Notes: a model not told the origin generated them from the letters alone. DNA of 30,868 nt from Phanerodontia chrysosporium (GCA_001910725.1 MJGA01000105.1:1-30868); one strand, 5' to 3'. Shown: positions 1-10,555, numbered from the stretch's first letter. Made by a program: numbers and translations.

Positions 1-882
1 CTCCTTGAGATCCTCGTAATCGCTTGCTCGCTGTGGTGGACTATCCCCCTCTGCCTGCGCGTATCTACCACTCAACAAACGGACCCGGCTTCCAAAACGG
101 AAGTCACGGTCATTGGGTTTGCGAACGCATACGGCGCCCCGTACCTCATGTTCTGGTGCATTCCCTTCGGCATCTTCTACTCTGCAAGTCAGCTCACCGC
201 ACAAATCACTATGGGCCTGGGAGCCATCGCCATCCTGTCGTATCTCGAGGTCATCGACAGTGTGCGGGACGTTCGCAACTTCGATACGGCCTTCGCGTCC
301 GCGACACCCTCGTCCATACTGAACCTGGACTCGCTTCCAACTGCCAACGCAAGCGTGCGCTTCAGCGAGGTCGTCCCGCTAGGGATGCTAGCCCTGCACG
401 CCTTCTACGCCACAGGTCACCAGGCGACCATCTCCTCGATCCAGTGGAAGACAGCGTTCGCGCTCACGCCGACACTTACGTACCCGCTCTCGCCCGCGTC
501 GGTCGCGCTGAACACGCTCGGCGCGCAGTTCGTCGTCGCACTCACCGCGCCGCTGCTGGCACTCTGGAACGTCGCGCCCCTGCCACATCCCGCACAGACC
601 CACGCCGCCCGGCGCGAGGCGACACGCGCGGCGCTCGGTACGATGCTCTATCACGGCGCGTTGCTTCTCGGGAGCGCGGCCTCCGCGGCGTGGCTGCGCC
701 GGCACCTCATGGTGTGGAAGATCTTCGCGCCGCGATTCATGTATGCCGCGCTCACGCTCGTCGCGGTCGACCTCGCGCTCCTGATAGGTGTTGGTGTCGG
801 CGTGCGCCGCGTCACGGACCGCGTGGCGCAACTCTTCGTCGGCATGGCAGGCAGCCCTGCCGTAGAGAAAAAGAAGCAGTAA
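1..882 (+). CDS. GPI13: GPI ethanolamine-phosphate transferase (PIG-O/Gpi13), C-terminal part
   Basis: This is the 3' end of a gene entering from the left edge; the frame is open from base 1 and stops at 880-882. The family adds ethanolamine phosphate to the third mannose of the GPI-anchor precursor in the ER membrane. What I see is a multi-spanning hydrophobic C-terminus without the catalytic N-terminal alkaline-phosphatase-like domain, which lies outside the window. Two conserved stretches fit PIG-O rather than its paralogues PIG-N/Mcd4 or PIG-G/Gpi7: ATGHQATISSIQWKTAF near the middle, and RRHLMVWKIFAPRFMYAAL near the end. Several long apolar runs (for example around 500-570, 650-700 and 740-800) are likely membrane helices. 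No intron is needed in this part. Assignment to PIG-O is from remembered family motifs, not a search. Confidence 0.87.
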   Translation, partial: LLEILVIACSLWWTIPLCLRVSTTQQTDPASKTEVTVIGFANAYGAPYLMFWCIPFGIFYSASQLTAQITMGLGAIAILSYLEVIDSVRDVRNFDTAFASATPSSILNLDSLPTANASVRFSEVVPLGMLALHAFYATGHQATISSIQWKTAFALTPTLTYPLSPASVALNTLGAQFVVALTAPLLALWNVAPLPHPAQTHAARREATRAALGTMLYHGALLLGSAASAAWLRRHLMVWKIFAPRFMYAALTLVAVDLALLIGVGVGVRRVTDRVAQLFVGMAGSPAVEKKKQ

Positions 883-2298
883 AGAGATGCTGTCGCTTGG
901 TTAGAAAGAACCTAAGAACTGTTGTAATTTCTGCGTGGGGTGCCGTTGCAAGTTGCTCCCCCTCGCGAACAATTAATGTTGCGTAGAGATGCTTCGCTTG
1001 ACTGGAGGGCAGGACACGCCTAGATGCTCACGACTCATTGAGGCTCTGGCCTTGGCACCCATGCACTGGGGCTATGGCGGCTTCAGCGCACGTAAACTGA
1101 GGCTCAGAAATGAAGCGAGGGCCGCCCGCACGCAACATCCGATCTCACAATAGCGAGAGTTTTCGGGCCTTGCAGACTGTCACAGAGTCGGCTATCGATG
1201 AGGATAGGCCCATGCCCTGGCATCTGATTTGATGAGCACACTAGCTGAATGCTACTCAACACCCGTCCGTCGGACAATTGGTGAGATGGCCCCGAGTCAG
1301 TCGGAATGACTGTCTATGAGCGGTCGCGCTCATGGCGTGTGGCGCACCGGTCTGCACAAGTGACTGGCCAGACAGCAAGTTGTGAGAGCTGTGCAAATGC
1401 GACTTGAGTCTCGGCCGCGCGTCGTCTAAGTCTGATTTCCGTAGAATGACAGGTGTCTAAGTCATTCCGTGATTCTGGCGCGCCCGCACAAGGCACGCCA
1501 AGATACGCCCATTCTCAGTACAGGTACTTGTGCCAACGTAGCGTAAGGTTGGTGATAAATACAGCACAATAGCACGAGCACGTAGAGGTTCTTCGTCTGG
1601 AGAAGTAAGCAGCAAATGCTGTGAAACACGTGGTTAACCGGTCAGCTATGCTGCATATATCCTCGCATGGCATGCCATAGATAGAGCACCCAGTATTGGT
1701 GGGGGAAACGGTGCGACATGGGCTCAAGTCAGGCTCTGCTGCGTCCGAGTTTGTGAATTCGGAGGTGCCGACAATGATCGGGTCGCAAAGCGGTCGGATT
1801 ATGTGCGCGTGACTATCATTTTGAAAGAGCAAAATAGCGTGTTAAAGAATTTCTGCGGAGTGACCGATTATATATCGTCTCTGGTTTCTCTGGCTAACAT
1901 AATAGCAAGCGGACCATAGCCGTCGAACGGTCTCGGCGTTCAAGGGTCTTCGGGGTTCCCGTTTGAGGGGATGGGAGGTACGGGGTCCTGATAATGCCGC
2001 GGCTCGGCAGGCGTTTCACGGGCGTCTACATTGCGTGGTACGGCTCGCGCGCAGGCAGACAACCTTCGTTGAACTTGTTCCTTTCCCCTACTCGCTCGCT
2101 ATTTACTTCCGATACACTGCTTCAGAGCGACGGGGAGAGTCTGTCATCTATACAACTTCTTCTTCTTGCTGGTTTCTTGCTCGGACTGTCAGCTCGTTTG
2201 GACGCCTTCGACCTACAAACCATAGCCTTCCCGGTCATCGCAGGCTTTTGCTACCCTCCGCTCCCAGGGGCAGTGTATCTCACGTTGCTGATTGATCC
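883..2298. other. Intergenic region, no gene recognised
   Basis: I see no protein with recognisable motifs here. The open frames are short, GC-poor for this genome and without splice-linked continuation. The first part is the 3' flank of the GPI13-like gene. The last ~200 bases (about 2080-2298) are rich in pyrimidine runs, including CT-rich tracts near 2085-2105 and 2150-2180, as expected just upstream of fungal transcription starts. This segment probably holds the promoter and 5' leader of the downstream regulator gene. Confidence 0.5.
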
Positions 2299-2502
2299 AT
2301 GTCCTTGCCTTCGAACAGCGCTGGTGCGTTCCATTGTCTCTTCCACTCCGCTCAAACTCACAGCCACCACCTTCGTGCAGACGAAGCGGGACGCCAAGGT
2401 TCCACGGTGCGCGTACCTGTGCAGAGCGGATCCAGTTCCACAGCCCAACAGGGCTACTCAGCAGGTATAGATACCTGTCTTCTGCTTATTGGTGTGTCTT
2501 GA

Positions 2503-5500
2503 ATGATTGATCTCTTGCTGCCCCCTGCGCGATGCATGGAATACCCCACAGCTCCTAGCCAATATCAACGCAATCCGCAGTGGAATCTATCTGTCCCTTC
2601 CTCCACCCTGCGCCAGTCTTCACCGCACCACCAGAGTCCGAACGGCCCTCAGATCACTCCTCCGGAGCAAACCTCATCGTCGACATCACATCCGATGTTG
2701 ACCCCTTACTACTATGAGGCTGACCCGGCGCAGGCGGTCTCCCAGGATGCGGGAGGCTATCAGCATTGGGTTGAAAGCTACAACGCTCAGATACACTTTG
2801 CGTATCCTGCGGATCCCCAGCAACCACAGAACATGCTTCAGATGCCCTATGCGGAGTCGCATCCACCGCCGCATGCAATGCCGGCGTCCATGGCGAACCC
2901 GAGTGCTATGCAGCAACCTCTGCCGAACCAGTACCAGTGGGCGCATTATACGACTCCTGCACACGCCGCACAGCGGGACGCATATACTCAGGGGTACGCT
3001 CAAACTCGCTTCGTCGACTCCACCCAGCGCAGCCCACGAGATGCCCGGCAGGCGCAACGCATCAATGACGCCCGCCAGACCACGTACATGCCGCCTGCTG
3101 TGCCGCCATCCATTCCTGAACAGACGACGTCCCTTCCTGCCGCCTATCATCAACAAATGCATCAGCCATATGCTCCCATGCACGATGCCAGCATGACTGG
3201 TATGTCGCTTCACTTCCCTCAGCAGCCTTCCCTACCTGCCAGTGCAAATACACATCCGACCCTCGCCGCGGACTTCACTTTTGAGTACCACGCGCCCCCG
3301 GCGGACCCCACAGCGGGCACCGGCGGCGCGAGCTATACACCATCATCACAGCATTCAGGTCTTCCATCTACTCCGTCGTCGCGTCCCGACACTGGTGATG
3401 ACCGCCCGCAGCCGCAGGCGACTAGCTCGAATGCTCCGGGAGCTCAGCAACCGCGCCAGCCCTTGATCGCCCCGCGACCGGAACCTCAGGCATCTCAGGC
3501 GCCCATTCAGGCGAAGAGACCGGGGAAGAAGCGTGCGAGGAAGAACCCACCCGGAGACTTTGAAAGCGGCAGCGACGATGAAGACTATGGTGCAGGGAAT
3601 GCGGTGCCGCCGCTAGTAGGTGTGCGTCCGGAGGGAAACACCAGACTGTGCGTCTCAGCCTCTCTTCCGTTTATGCAGTCGCTAATCGACATGGCTCCTC
3701 CCCTGCTCACCTCTCCCTCGCCCTTGGCATCCCTGAATGGATATTTCCCGACTGATACAATACCCCTTGGCGGAACACCGGACTGCTTCCCGGCGCGACT
3801 GTCCACTCATGGGTCATCCACACCCGGCGATTTTTTCTCGCCGGACCCCTCGCTGTCCTCGTGGGTTATTCTGCGGCCCACCACGACGCGTCTCGGTCGG
3901 CGTCCACAGTCCTGGCGCATGCACACACTGCAAAAAGCTCAAGGTACGTTCATCCGCGTGCAATTCTATCCCATGCTCACTGTCAGAACCCTTGGAATCT
4001 GCCTATTCGCGCGCCGCCCCCTTCCACAGATGAGATGCTACTTCCCGGATGGCCAATCTGAGTGCGCCCGGTGCAAGTCAAGCGGACACGTCTGTGTCGT
4101 CGAGGGACGCAAGCAACGAAACGCACCCAAGTAAGTTTTCTGCCGTCCATTCCAGCGCCTGCGGGCGTTTCCCCGTAATGCAGTGCGGCCCTATTAAGAC
4201 GGGGCTGTCGGAGCAGACGAGGGCCCGCCGCTCCCTCTGTGTGTTCCGCCTGCATTTCTCGCGCTCGACATGAGCTCTAATGTTGACGACACGACCGATG
4301 AACTTACTGCACAACCTTCCGAATCTAGTAAACGCGAGTATCTGCTCGCGCAGATACGTCAGAAGGATGCCATCATCGAGTCGTTGCTCAAGCAGGTGCG
4401 TCCGCAGCTTCCAATTGTTGCGCAGAGGCTGACTTGGGCACCGTCCATTCGACCTGTCGCCGGTAGCTGCACAATCCCTATCTCGCGACGCCGTTGAGCA
4501 TCGAGTCATATCGCATGGCAACGTCGCCATCAGACCACAATAACAAGAATGTTCTCGCTTGGCTCGATCGGTTGGAGCACAGCGTCCGCACCGCCGGAGG
4601 TTCTGGAGGCCCGAGCGCTTTCGGGCTTGGGTCGCGTGGGCAGCAGGAGAACGCGACGGAGGAAGAGTCCGAATCGGAGCACGAGGACCAAGAGGACCCC
4701 ACCGAGCGCGGCAGCGTCGGAGGCACAGTTAAGGTCGAGGAGGACGAGAAGAGTCAGAACCTGCCGACCTCCGAGGTCCCGCTGGGCCTTATCGCGGAAT
4801 TGGCGCTCAGCAGCAAGCCGCGCGGGAGCAAGGGCAAGAAGGCCGTGAAAGACGAGGAGGACACGGACGATGACAACGTCGTGAGTGCTCGCTTTTGGAC
4901 CCCGCCTGATTGGAATGGTTCATTCACCACGCATTTTCTCAGGGCGTAGCGAATGAGACCTATTTCATGCCCGGTGGGTACAGTCGCGTGACGGTTCCAA
5001 TCGTGGCTAAATTCAGTTTCAGGCCCGGCTAGTGATCTGAATATTCGCGCCAGGATCATACAGAAGGATAGTCCTCCGGAGATTTTGGTGCACGGCTTGG
5101 TGACACCCGAAGACGTGGACAAGTTGTTTGAGATGTGAGTACCTTGTTGAAGCCAGTGTGTTGAGCGTGACTCATCATTCTCATAGTTTCTTCGCTCGAT
5201 TGAATGTAAGTATTCGCGACTGAGGGTGGGTGACGGCTTCTGACCGGTATTTAGTGCCATGTCTCGGTCCTGGACCCAGTCCTCCACACTCCGGCGACGA
5301 CATTCCAGCGCTGTCCGTTCCTCTTCACCGTCGGTACGCCACATCTGCAGCCTTATTCTACACCTCATCTGATATATCTGATTAGTCTGTGCGGTGTCCT
5401 CGCGTTATTACCGGGAGAAATCTGAGATCTACCCGATCGCGATGCACTTCGCAAAGCATGCCGCTGCGAATGCCCTGATTACCGGCTGGAAGTCCGTCGA

Positions 5501-7307
5501 GCTCGCGCAAGCGTACATTATCCTCAGCATATACGGCGTGCCGGCACGCCGATGGGAGGAAGACCGCGGCTGGTTGTACACCGGCTTGGCGATCCGTATC
5601 GCCACCGATCTGAATTTGCACGTCCTTCCGTCTGCGACTCCGACCACGGAAATGCAAGAGCGCGAAGTCATCAACCGCGTTCGCGTGTGGTTGAACTGCT
5701 ACAACCTCGATCGCTCGACTGCAACTCAGTTCGGGAAGCATTCGACGATCAAGGAAGACTTGTGAGTGCTCGTGTGGATTACTCAGCCACGCTGGACATT
5801 GACTGTCTGTTTAGTATCGTGCGCCGTTCGGATGACTGGTACAAGAAGTCGCCGTACAATCACCCGGTATGCCTTCTTCACGCAGTTCATCCTGTTCTAA
5901 CACGTCACATAAGCAGTACGATATTGGCCTGTGCGCTTATACCTCGATGCTCCGTATTGTCGCGAAGTTCCATGAGAGAGTGTTCAACAACCCTGACTCT
6001 CCTACGGGGCTAGATGAGGTTAGTCGTCCGGGCTGTGTCTTTCTTCTTATGCTGATGTGAGTTCACCAGAATCTCGATTTCGTGGAGGTCACCACGAAAT
6101 ACGACGAAGAACTGACGCAATACTTTGACGACTGGACGAGGCGATTTGCCACTGAGTCGGACATGACCGGTACGTCTTTCACCATCCTCAGGCTGCATGG
6201 GCCTAACATTTTGTCTAGATCCAGCATGTGCTTTCCGCGCGAGCTTGCTACCATTGTGAGAACCACCTCTGGCTCGAATTTGCTTCTATTGCTGACGCAA
6301 TATAGCTTCACCAACTACTCACGCTTGGTGATGTGGTCCTTCGGCTGCCAGCAAGCCTTCCGGCGTCACATGCAAGCAAGCGACCGACTTTTCGTAGACA
6401 AGGTTAGTTTGACCGCTGTTATCGCATGACTGTTCTAATCGATGGACAGTGCTTCCAAGCTGCTAAGGCCGTTATCACGTCCATGGTTGACGGCGTTGCC
6501 CCCTCTGGCTTCATGCGCTATGCTCCGGACAGCCACTTCATATTCGGTACCTTCGCGTCAGCGTTCTTGCTCAAGGTCAGGGTCCAGGCCGGTCATCTCC
6601 GACGTGTGCTCACCCGTCCATGCACAGCTTCTGAAGCCGGAATTCACGAATTTGAATCTGATCAACAAGCAGCAAGAAGATGAGATCTTCCAACTCATCC
6701 ATCGCCTCATTCAGACCCTTCAATCTCCGGAGATTGCCATTGACGAGAGGCACACGCCGCGCCTGCATGCCCGCTTCCTCACCGGTCTCTTGTCGCGGTA
6801 TAAGCGCGACGTCGCGACGACGGGACGGCTCCATACTCAGCCGCCCCCTCCTCAAGAGCATCAGTTTCACACCAGTCCGACCTCTCCGCAGCATCCTGCC
6901 CAGGGCGGGCCGACCCAACAGTTGTTCTCGGCCCCTCCGCCAGAGCCTACGGACGGCCACAATCTTGGCCACACCCACTCGTCGCCGGAGAGCATCCCCA
7001 ACGAGCCTGTGTACGAGCCCGAGGTGGCGTACTCTGCGGATGCATGCCAGATCCTCGACTTCGACACGAGCATGGGGCCGGAGGACGATGTATTCGGCCC
7101 TCTCCGGATCCTCAAGTCCCCTGCATACTGGTCGGATATGATGACCCCGGGGTACGTCCAGATGCTTGCGAGGATCTTGCCTTGGCTCACGCCCACTTCA
7201 GGTTCCAGCATCAGTGGGGTTCCCCTCAGAACGGTGACGCCTACCAGCAGGGGATACCTGGCATCCACCACAGCTTCAATACGTATCAGACCACCGGGGT
7301 TGCATGA
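2503..7307 (+). CDS. Zn2Cys6 fungal-specific transcription factor, 18 exons
   Basis: Nuclear DNA-binding regulator. Proposed introns are 3861-3909, 3944-4029, 4131-4274, 4396-4466, 4881-4942, 4974-5022, 5135-5186, 5206-5254, 5334-5385, 5762-5814, 5867-5916, 6019-6069, 6170-6218, 6256-6305, 6403-6449, 6576-6627 and 7152-7201. All are GT-AG, and the exons total 3789 nt, exactly 1262 codons plus stop. The N-terminal ~450 residues are Gln/Pro/Ser-rich and disordered, with a basic patch GKKRARKN. The zinc cluster is split by two introns and reads CTHCKKLKMRC then CX8CX2CX6C, giving C-X2-C-X6-C-X8-C-X2-C-X6-C. A short coiled-coil linker (REYLLAQIRQKDAIIESLL) follows, then an acidic stretch, the middle homology region (Fungal_trans) from about 5023 to 6700, and a Pro-rich tail. 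Starts at 2503 and 2536 are both possible. An upstream exon from ATG 2299 spliced 2466-2549 would also join in frame. An extra in-phase intron 3616-3678 is possible. Target genes are unknown; some relatives are annotated as PrtT-like protease regulators, but I cannot confirm that. Confidence 0.9.
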
Positions 7308-7652
7308 CCTCGTGTCCCATCGAACCGGTAACGCCTTCTGCATGCGGTCCTGCAAACACCCTTTCTCTCACGTGAACGGTTTCTGGATTTTACTGGCTAC
7401 TTGTTGGTCTTCTGCCGTCTCTACCTAATGCTTCGCCGTCTTCTCGGCCGTCATGCACCAGTACACTAGATCTACACTTCGGTATCTCTTTATCTTGGCA
7501 TTTGTTCGTGTTGTACTGCTGTGTACTTATACAGATGTATGTAATCAAGGATCTACGGTGTAAAATCAGTGTCATTCCACGTCTCCTCGTCATCGTAGAA
7601 CGACAGAATCCCGGATCCGCATTGACTACTTTCACGAACTTCAGAACATAGA
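7308..7652. other. Convergent intergenic spacer
   Basis: Tail-to-tail spacer between the regulator (+) and the F-box-like gene (-). It should hold both 3' untranslated regions. The AT-richer stretch about 7480-7560 is the likely site of 3'-end formation. No RNA gene or repeat is visible. Confidence 0.5.
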
Positions 7653-9368
7653 TTAATCATCTTCACTTTGGTCGTCATCCCCTTCCCATTCGACTGGCTC
7701 TCCATCCCATTCGAACTCTTCGACGTATTTCTCGAGGGCATCGAGGTTGCCAGGAACCTTGCGACATTGAAGCAGGACGAGCCTGCGCAGATTGTGATCG
7801 CCTTCCTTGCGCATGCGTAGGACAGAGGACAGGAATCCAAGGGGACCATGGTCTTCGGCGGAATCATTCTCCAATGGCGTTTGCTGCTCATGGCGGGCTT
7901 GCGCAGGCGAGAAATCGAACCCGCGAACCACCAGTGTCTCCAGCTTGGGGAACAAGGTGAAATCCCCGGGCCACTTGCGCCGGAGAGCATGCAAGAGATG
8001 GCCGGTGACGCGTCCAGAGATGTAGAGGGTTGTGACCTCGACGAGATGGCGGAATCCGAGGACGAGGGCCCAGGATGTGAGCAGCTCAGCCGAAGGCCAC
8101 TCGTTCTCGATAGCAAATGTCCGTACCGACGACAAAGACGGGACGTGCTTCCAACATATGAACATATCTATGAGTTCGCTCTGGTCGGCACGCCACTGCA
8201 ACTGGAAGCTTGGAGGCCGGACTTGAGTGAGGGCTGGGATAGCGAGACCGGCCAAATCCTCTTCGCTCAGAACTGAACTCCACCCAAGTAACTCGGGAAT
8301 CAGCATAGGAAGTTGAGGCCTCGAGGCCCACTCGCGAGCGTCAAAATGAGCTAAGTTGAAGAAAAGTGTCTGAAGTGGAGGGGCAGGTCCGATGCACGTC
8401 TCTCCGGACAGCCTTCGAGACACAAAGGAGGTTGTGTTGTGCAGTTCGTAGTCGGGGCCGCCGACGAACCTGCTGTCCATCATATTTGTGAGATCAAGCT
8501 GTTCAGAATAGCGGACAGAGAATCTGCAACTGTGGGGCGTGTGGAGATTTCCTAGGAAAAGCGAGGTCCCTCGGCCGGGCCAATCAGACAGGAGGGTGAC
8601 CGATTGGAGGCGTGGGAGGGCAATCGTGCGCCATGAAGACTCGGGCTCGGGGCGATTAGTATTGAAAGCGTCTTCGATGGTGAGCCTTTTCAGATTTGGA
8701 AGACCAGCCAATGCGTCGAGTAACATCGAGTACGTTGTTGAGGAGTCCATATGAAGTCGATGAAGGGACAGAAATCTCAACGACGGCTGCAGCAAGGGCA
8801 CGACAGCGCGGAGCGTGAACAGGAGCGTATTCAAACTTCGCAGGGAAGGTAGTTCGAGAGGTATGATTTGAGGCATAGAAGGCCACGGATGCGTTGCAGA
8901 TCTCAGTTCGAGAGCTCGAATGTTCGGGAGCGACATTTTGCTGGCCTCGCTAGTGATCATCAAGTCCCGTGCGACGACAGTCAGACTCAGTGAGTGGATC
9001 CGGCTGGACGTCGACAGCAATGGCGTCCAGAGAGCATACGGGTCTTGCAATGCGTCGTTGTCAAAGTTCACCTCGGTCTGCACCTGTAACGGCCTCGGAC
9101 GAGATCTGTCGAGGAGCATGGTCATGAATTCCGGAGATGGGGTCCGTATGTCTGTCCAAAGATCAAGTGTGTGTATAGCGACCTCCCTCCATCGGTGGCA
9201 AACGTGTGAAACCCGCATCCATTGGTAGCAAGGGGTGCCGTCCGGCGGCTGAACGTCACAATTATCTTCGCTGTCGGGAAACGAGCAAATCCTTATCAGG
9301 CCTGACAGCCTCTGACGAGCCTGAGGAGACCTGAAAACCCGGCGCTCACCTGGCTCGTCGGAGGACAC
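7653..9368 (-). CDS. F-box-like protein with C-terminal leucine-rich region, 5' end unresolved
   Basis: A long minus-strand frame of about 570 codons ending at 7653. Near its N-terminus it carries YQWMRVSHVCHRWREVAI followed by TLDLWTDI. This is the second half of the F-box-like domain common in mushroom genomes, which binds Skp1 in SCF ubiquitin ligases. The remainder has irregular leucine-rich segments that would bind substrate, and it ends in an acidic tail (GDDDQSEDD). The usual first helix (LPxELLxxIF) is absent. The first in-frame codon at 9366-9368 is GTG, not ATG, and an in-frame stop lies shortly upstream, so this is not the true start. Either a 5' exon lies further right, with a splice acceptor near 9290-9345, or the gene lost its 5' end. 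The first true in-frame ATG is the Met of QWMRV. Substrate unknown. Confidence 0.72.
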   Translation of the reverse strand: MSSDEPGERRVFRSPQARQRLSGLIRICSFPDSEDNCDVQPPDGTPCYQWMRVSHVCHRWREVAIHTLDLWTDIRTPSPEFMTMLLDRSRPRPLQVQTEVNFDNDALQDPYALWTPLLSTSSRIHSLSLTVVARDLMITSEASKMSLPNIRALELRSATHPWPSMPQIIPLELPSLRSLNTLLFTLRAVVPLLQPSLRFLSLHRLHMDSSTTYSMLLDALAGLPNLKRLTIEDAFNTNRPEPESSWRTIALPRLQSVTLLSDWPGRGTSLFLGNLHTPHSCRFSVRYSEQLDLTNMMDSRFVGGPDYELHNTTSFVSRRLSGETCIGPAPPLQTLFFNLAHFDAREWASRPQLPMLIPELLGWSSVLSEEDLAGLAIPALTQVRPPSFQLQWRADQSELIDMFICWKHVPSLSSVRTFAIENEWPSAELLTSWALVLGFRHLVEVTTLYISGRVTGHLLHALRRKWPGDFTLFPKLETLVVRGFDFSPAQARHEQQTPLENDSAEDHGPLGFLSSVLRMRKEGDHNLRRLVLLQCRKVPGNLDALEKYVEEFEWDGEPVEWEGDDDQSEDD

Positions 9369-9706
9369 CGGCGCTAAGCTGGCAGACCCTTCGCGAAAGT
9401 TGTGATGTCATAGACAGGTCCATAGGTCGTCAGTGCGCGGATATTCATGAAAGCAACTTGGACTAATGGATAAAGCGTGTGTGTGAGATGTGAACTAGCC
9501 ACCGTGCCGGGGGATCGAGTCATGACACCGCCTAGTATGAGACTGAGCCTGAGTATTATTTGTCTAAGAGTCTCCTGATAATGGCTGAAGCGTAGTAATT
9601 CGACATGGATCATCATGTGCCCGAGTAGTAACTAGGCTAAGTAGTGTAGTTACAATGTATGTAAGGTTGAGTTGACTGCTCCTGTCCGCCGGGGTAGTAA
9701 GCCAAA
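9369..9706. other. Spacer between F-box-like gene and retrotransposon
   Basis: Expected to contain the promoter or missing first exon of the minus-strand F-box-like gene. I read the minus strand for an F-box start motif and found none. The last bases before the LTR are CCAAA (9702-9706), the expected left target-site sequence of element I. Confidence 0.4.
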
Positions 9707-10176
9707 TGTCACGGATGTAACGGTGCTGCCCTATTTTTCGCCGATTTTTGGCCATTTTCCTCGATTAATCCAACGGGCGAGCAGTCCTCGCGCCGTCTGG
9801 AGTCCTAGCCGCCCACACTCAGCGCCTGGCCACTCAGCGCCAGCGCCCTGATGGCGCATCACCCCTAGACGCCAGCGCATCCCGCTGCGCGCTCAAACAC
9901 TGCCCGGATCACCGGTCTGCCTTGCAACCGGTTCCCTGGATCACCGAGGAGGCACTGTCATCCCTGATGACTCCCCTTACCGAGACACGCCGAGCTGATC
10001 AGCCTGATGACACAGCCTCGGCCCGACGCAGCCTCGAGACACTGCCAGCTGACACAGCCTCGTGACATAGCCCCAGCACAGCCTCGCCGCGCAGCCCGCG
10101 TCGCAGCCTCGCTGGCTATGCTGAGCGCTGCCCATCAGCTTATGTAATCATATAGCCTGCCCTAAAGGACCTGTAG

Positions 10177-10184
10177 TATATAAG
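10177..10184 (+). promoter_or_regulatory. TATA box of element I 5' LTR
   Basis: TATATAAG, 34 nt (start to start) upstream of the sequence ATCTCGACCT that the primer-binding site complements. The same box sits at the same distance (17127-17134 to 17161) in the 3' LTR. This conserved spacing supports 10211 as the transcript 5' end. Confidence 0.75.
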
Positions 10185-10210
10185 GGTAGCTCCCCTTGCT
10201 CCTGTCCGTC

Positions 10211-10220
10211 ATCTCGACCT
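10211..10220 (+). promoter_or_regulatory. Predicted mRNA 5' end / self-primer sequence
   Basis: ATCTCGACCT is the exact reverse complement of 10404-10413 just after the LTR. In Tf1/sushi-type elements the first 11 or so nucleotides of the mRNA fold back on the primer-binding site and are cleaved to prime reverse transcription. The TATA spacing agrees with transcription starting here. Inferred from sequence only. Confidence 0.65.
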
Positions 10221-10238
10221 CTTGGTCAATACGGACAG

Positions 10239-10298
10239 GTAAGCCCGATGTTTGTATTGTAGTTACAGTGCTAATATTATCTTGGTCAATACGGACAG
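10239..10298 (+). other. Intron-like segment within the LTR leader, bounded by 18-bp direct repeats
   Basis: The repeat CTTGGTCAATACGGACAG occurs at 10221-10238 and again at 10281-10298. The first copy is followed directly by GTAAGC, a good 5' splice site; the second ends in ACAG, a good 3' splice site. CTAAT at 10271-10275 is a plausible branch point. Splicing would remove the spacer plus exactly one repeat copy. The segment also contains the only ATG between the predicted transcript start and gag (10248, a four-codon frame ending at TAG 10260-10262). The 3' LTR has the same arrangement (17189-17247). Confidence 0.6.
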
Positions 10299-10403
10299 CT
10301 GCATAAGTTGTGCGTCGCTGCGTGACTCGCTCCGCCGCGCCTCGTCGTCGACCTCCCCACTTGCCCTCCCTCGTGAAGCGTTGAGCCCTAGCTCCGCGAC
10401 ATT

Positions 10404-10413
10404 AGGTCGAGAT
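10404..10413 (+). other. Primer-binding site, self-priming type
   Basis: AGGTCGAGAT begins two bases after the LTR end and is a perfect 10-nt complement to 10211-10220. The pairing stops exactly at both ends (flanking bases do not match). I saw no obvious complement to a tRNA 3' end, which would normally show TGG near this point. Confidence 0.68.
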
Positions 10414-10555
10414 CTTTTGGGTGCCCTAGGCATTTTTCCCCTACTGCTCCCCACAAATACCGTTTAAAAAAGTTTATCCCCACCGTTTAAAGCGAGTACG
10501 TCGTAGTCGAGCAGCCCGCTCACTCCGTACACGTTGCTAAGGTCCTTGCTTTGCA

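Larger units (their letters stand above)
9707..10401 (+). repeat. 5' LTR of element I
   Basis: A 695-bp LTR beginning TGTCACGGATG and ending CCGCGACA, so it has the standard TG...CA ends. It aligns along its whole length with 16671-17350. U3 carries five copies of CAGCCTCG between 10013 and 10111. A TATATAAG box lies at 10177-10184 and the inferred transcript start at about 10211. The R/U5 part contains a repeat-bounded intron-like segment. Confidence 0.94.

Noticed and set aside
24..986. A 320-codon frame overlapping the GPI13-like gene
   Set aside because: Arg/His-rich out-of-frame reading of a GC-rich gene; frame 1 carries the conserved PIG-O motifs.
2686..3213. Minus-strand 175-codon frame
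   Set aside because: Antisense of the Gln/Pro-rich N-terminus of the regulator; no motif and atypical composition.
10013..10111. CRISPR-like array
   Set aside because: Eight-base motif with irregular spacing inside a eukaryotic LTR; not an array.
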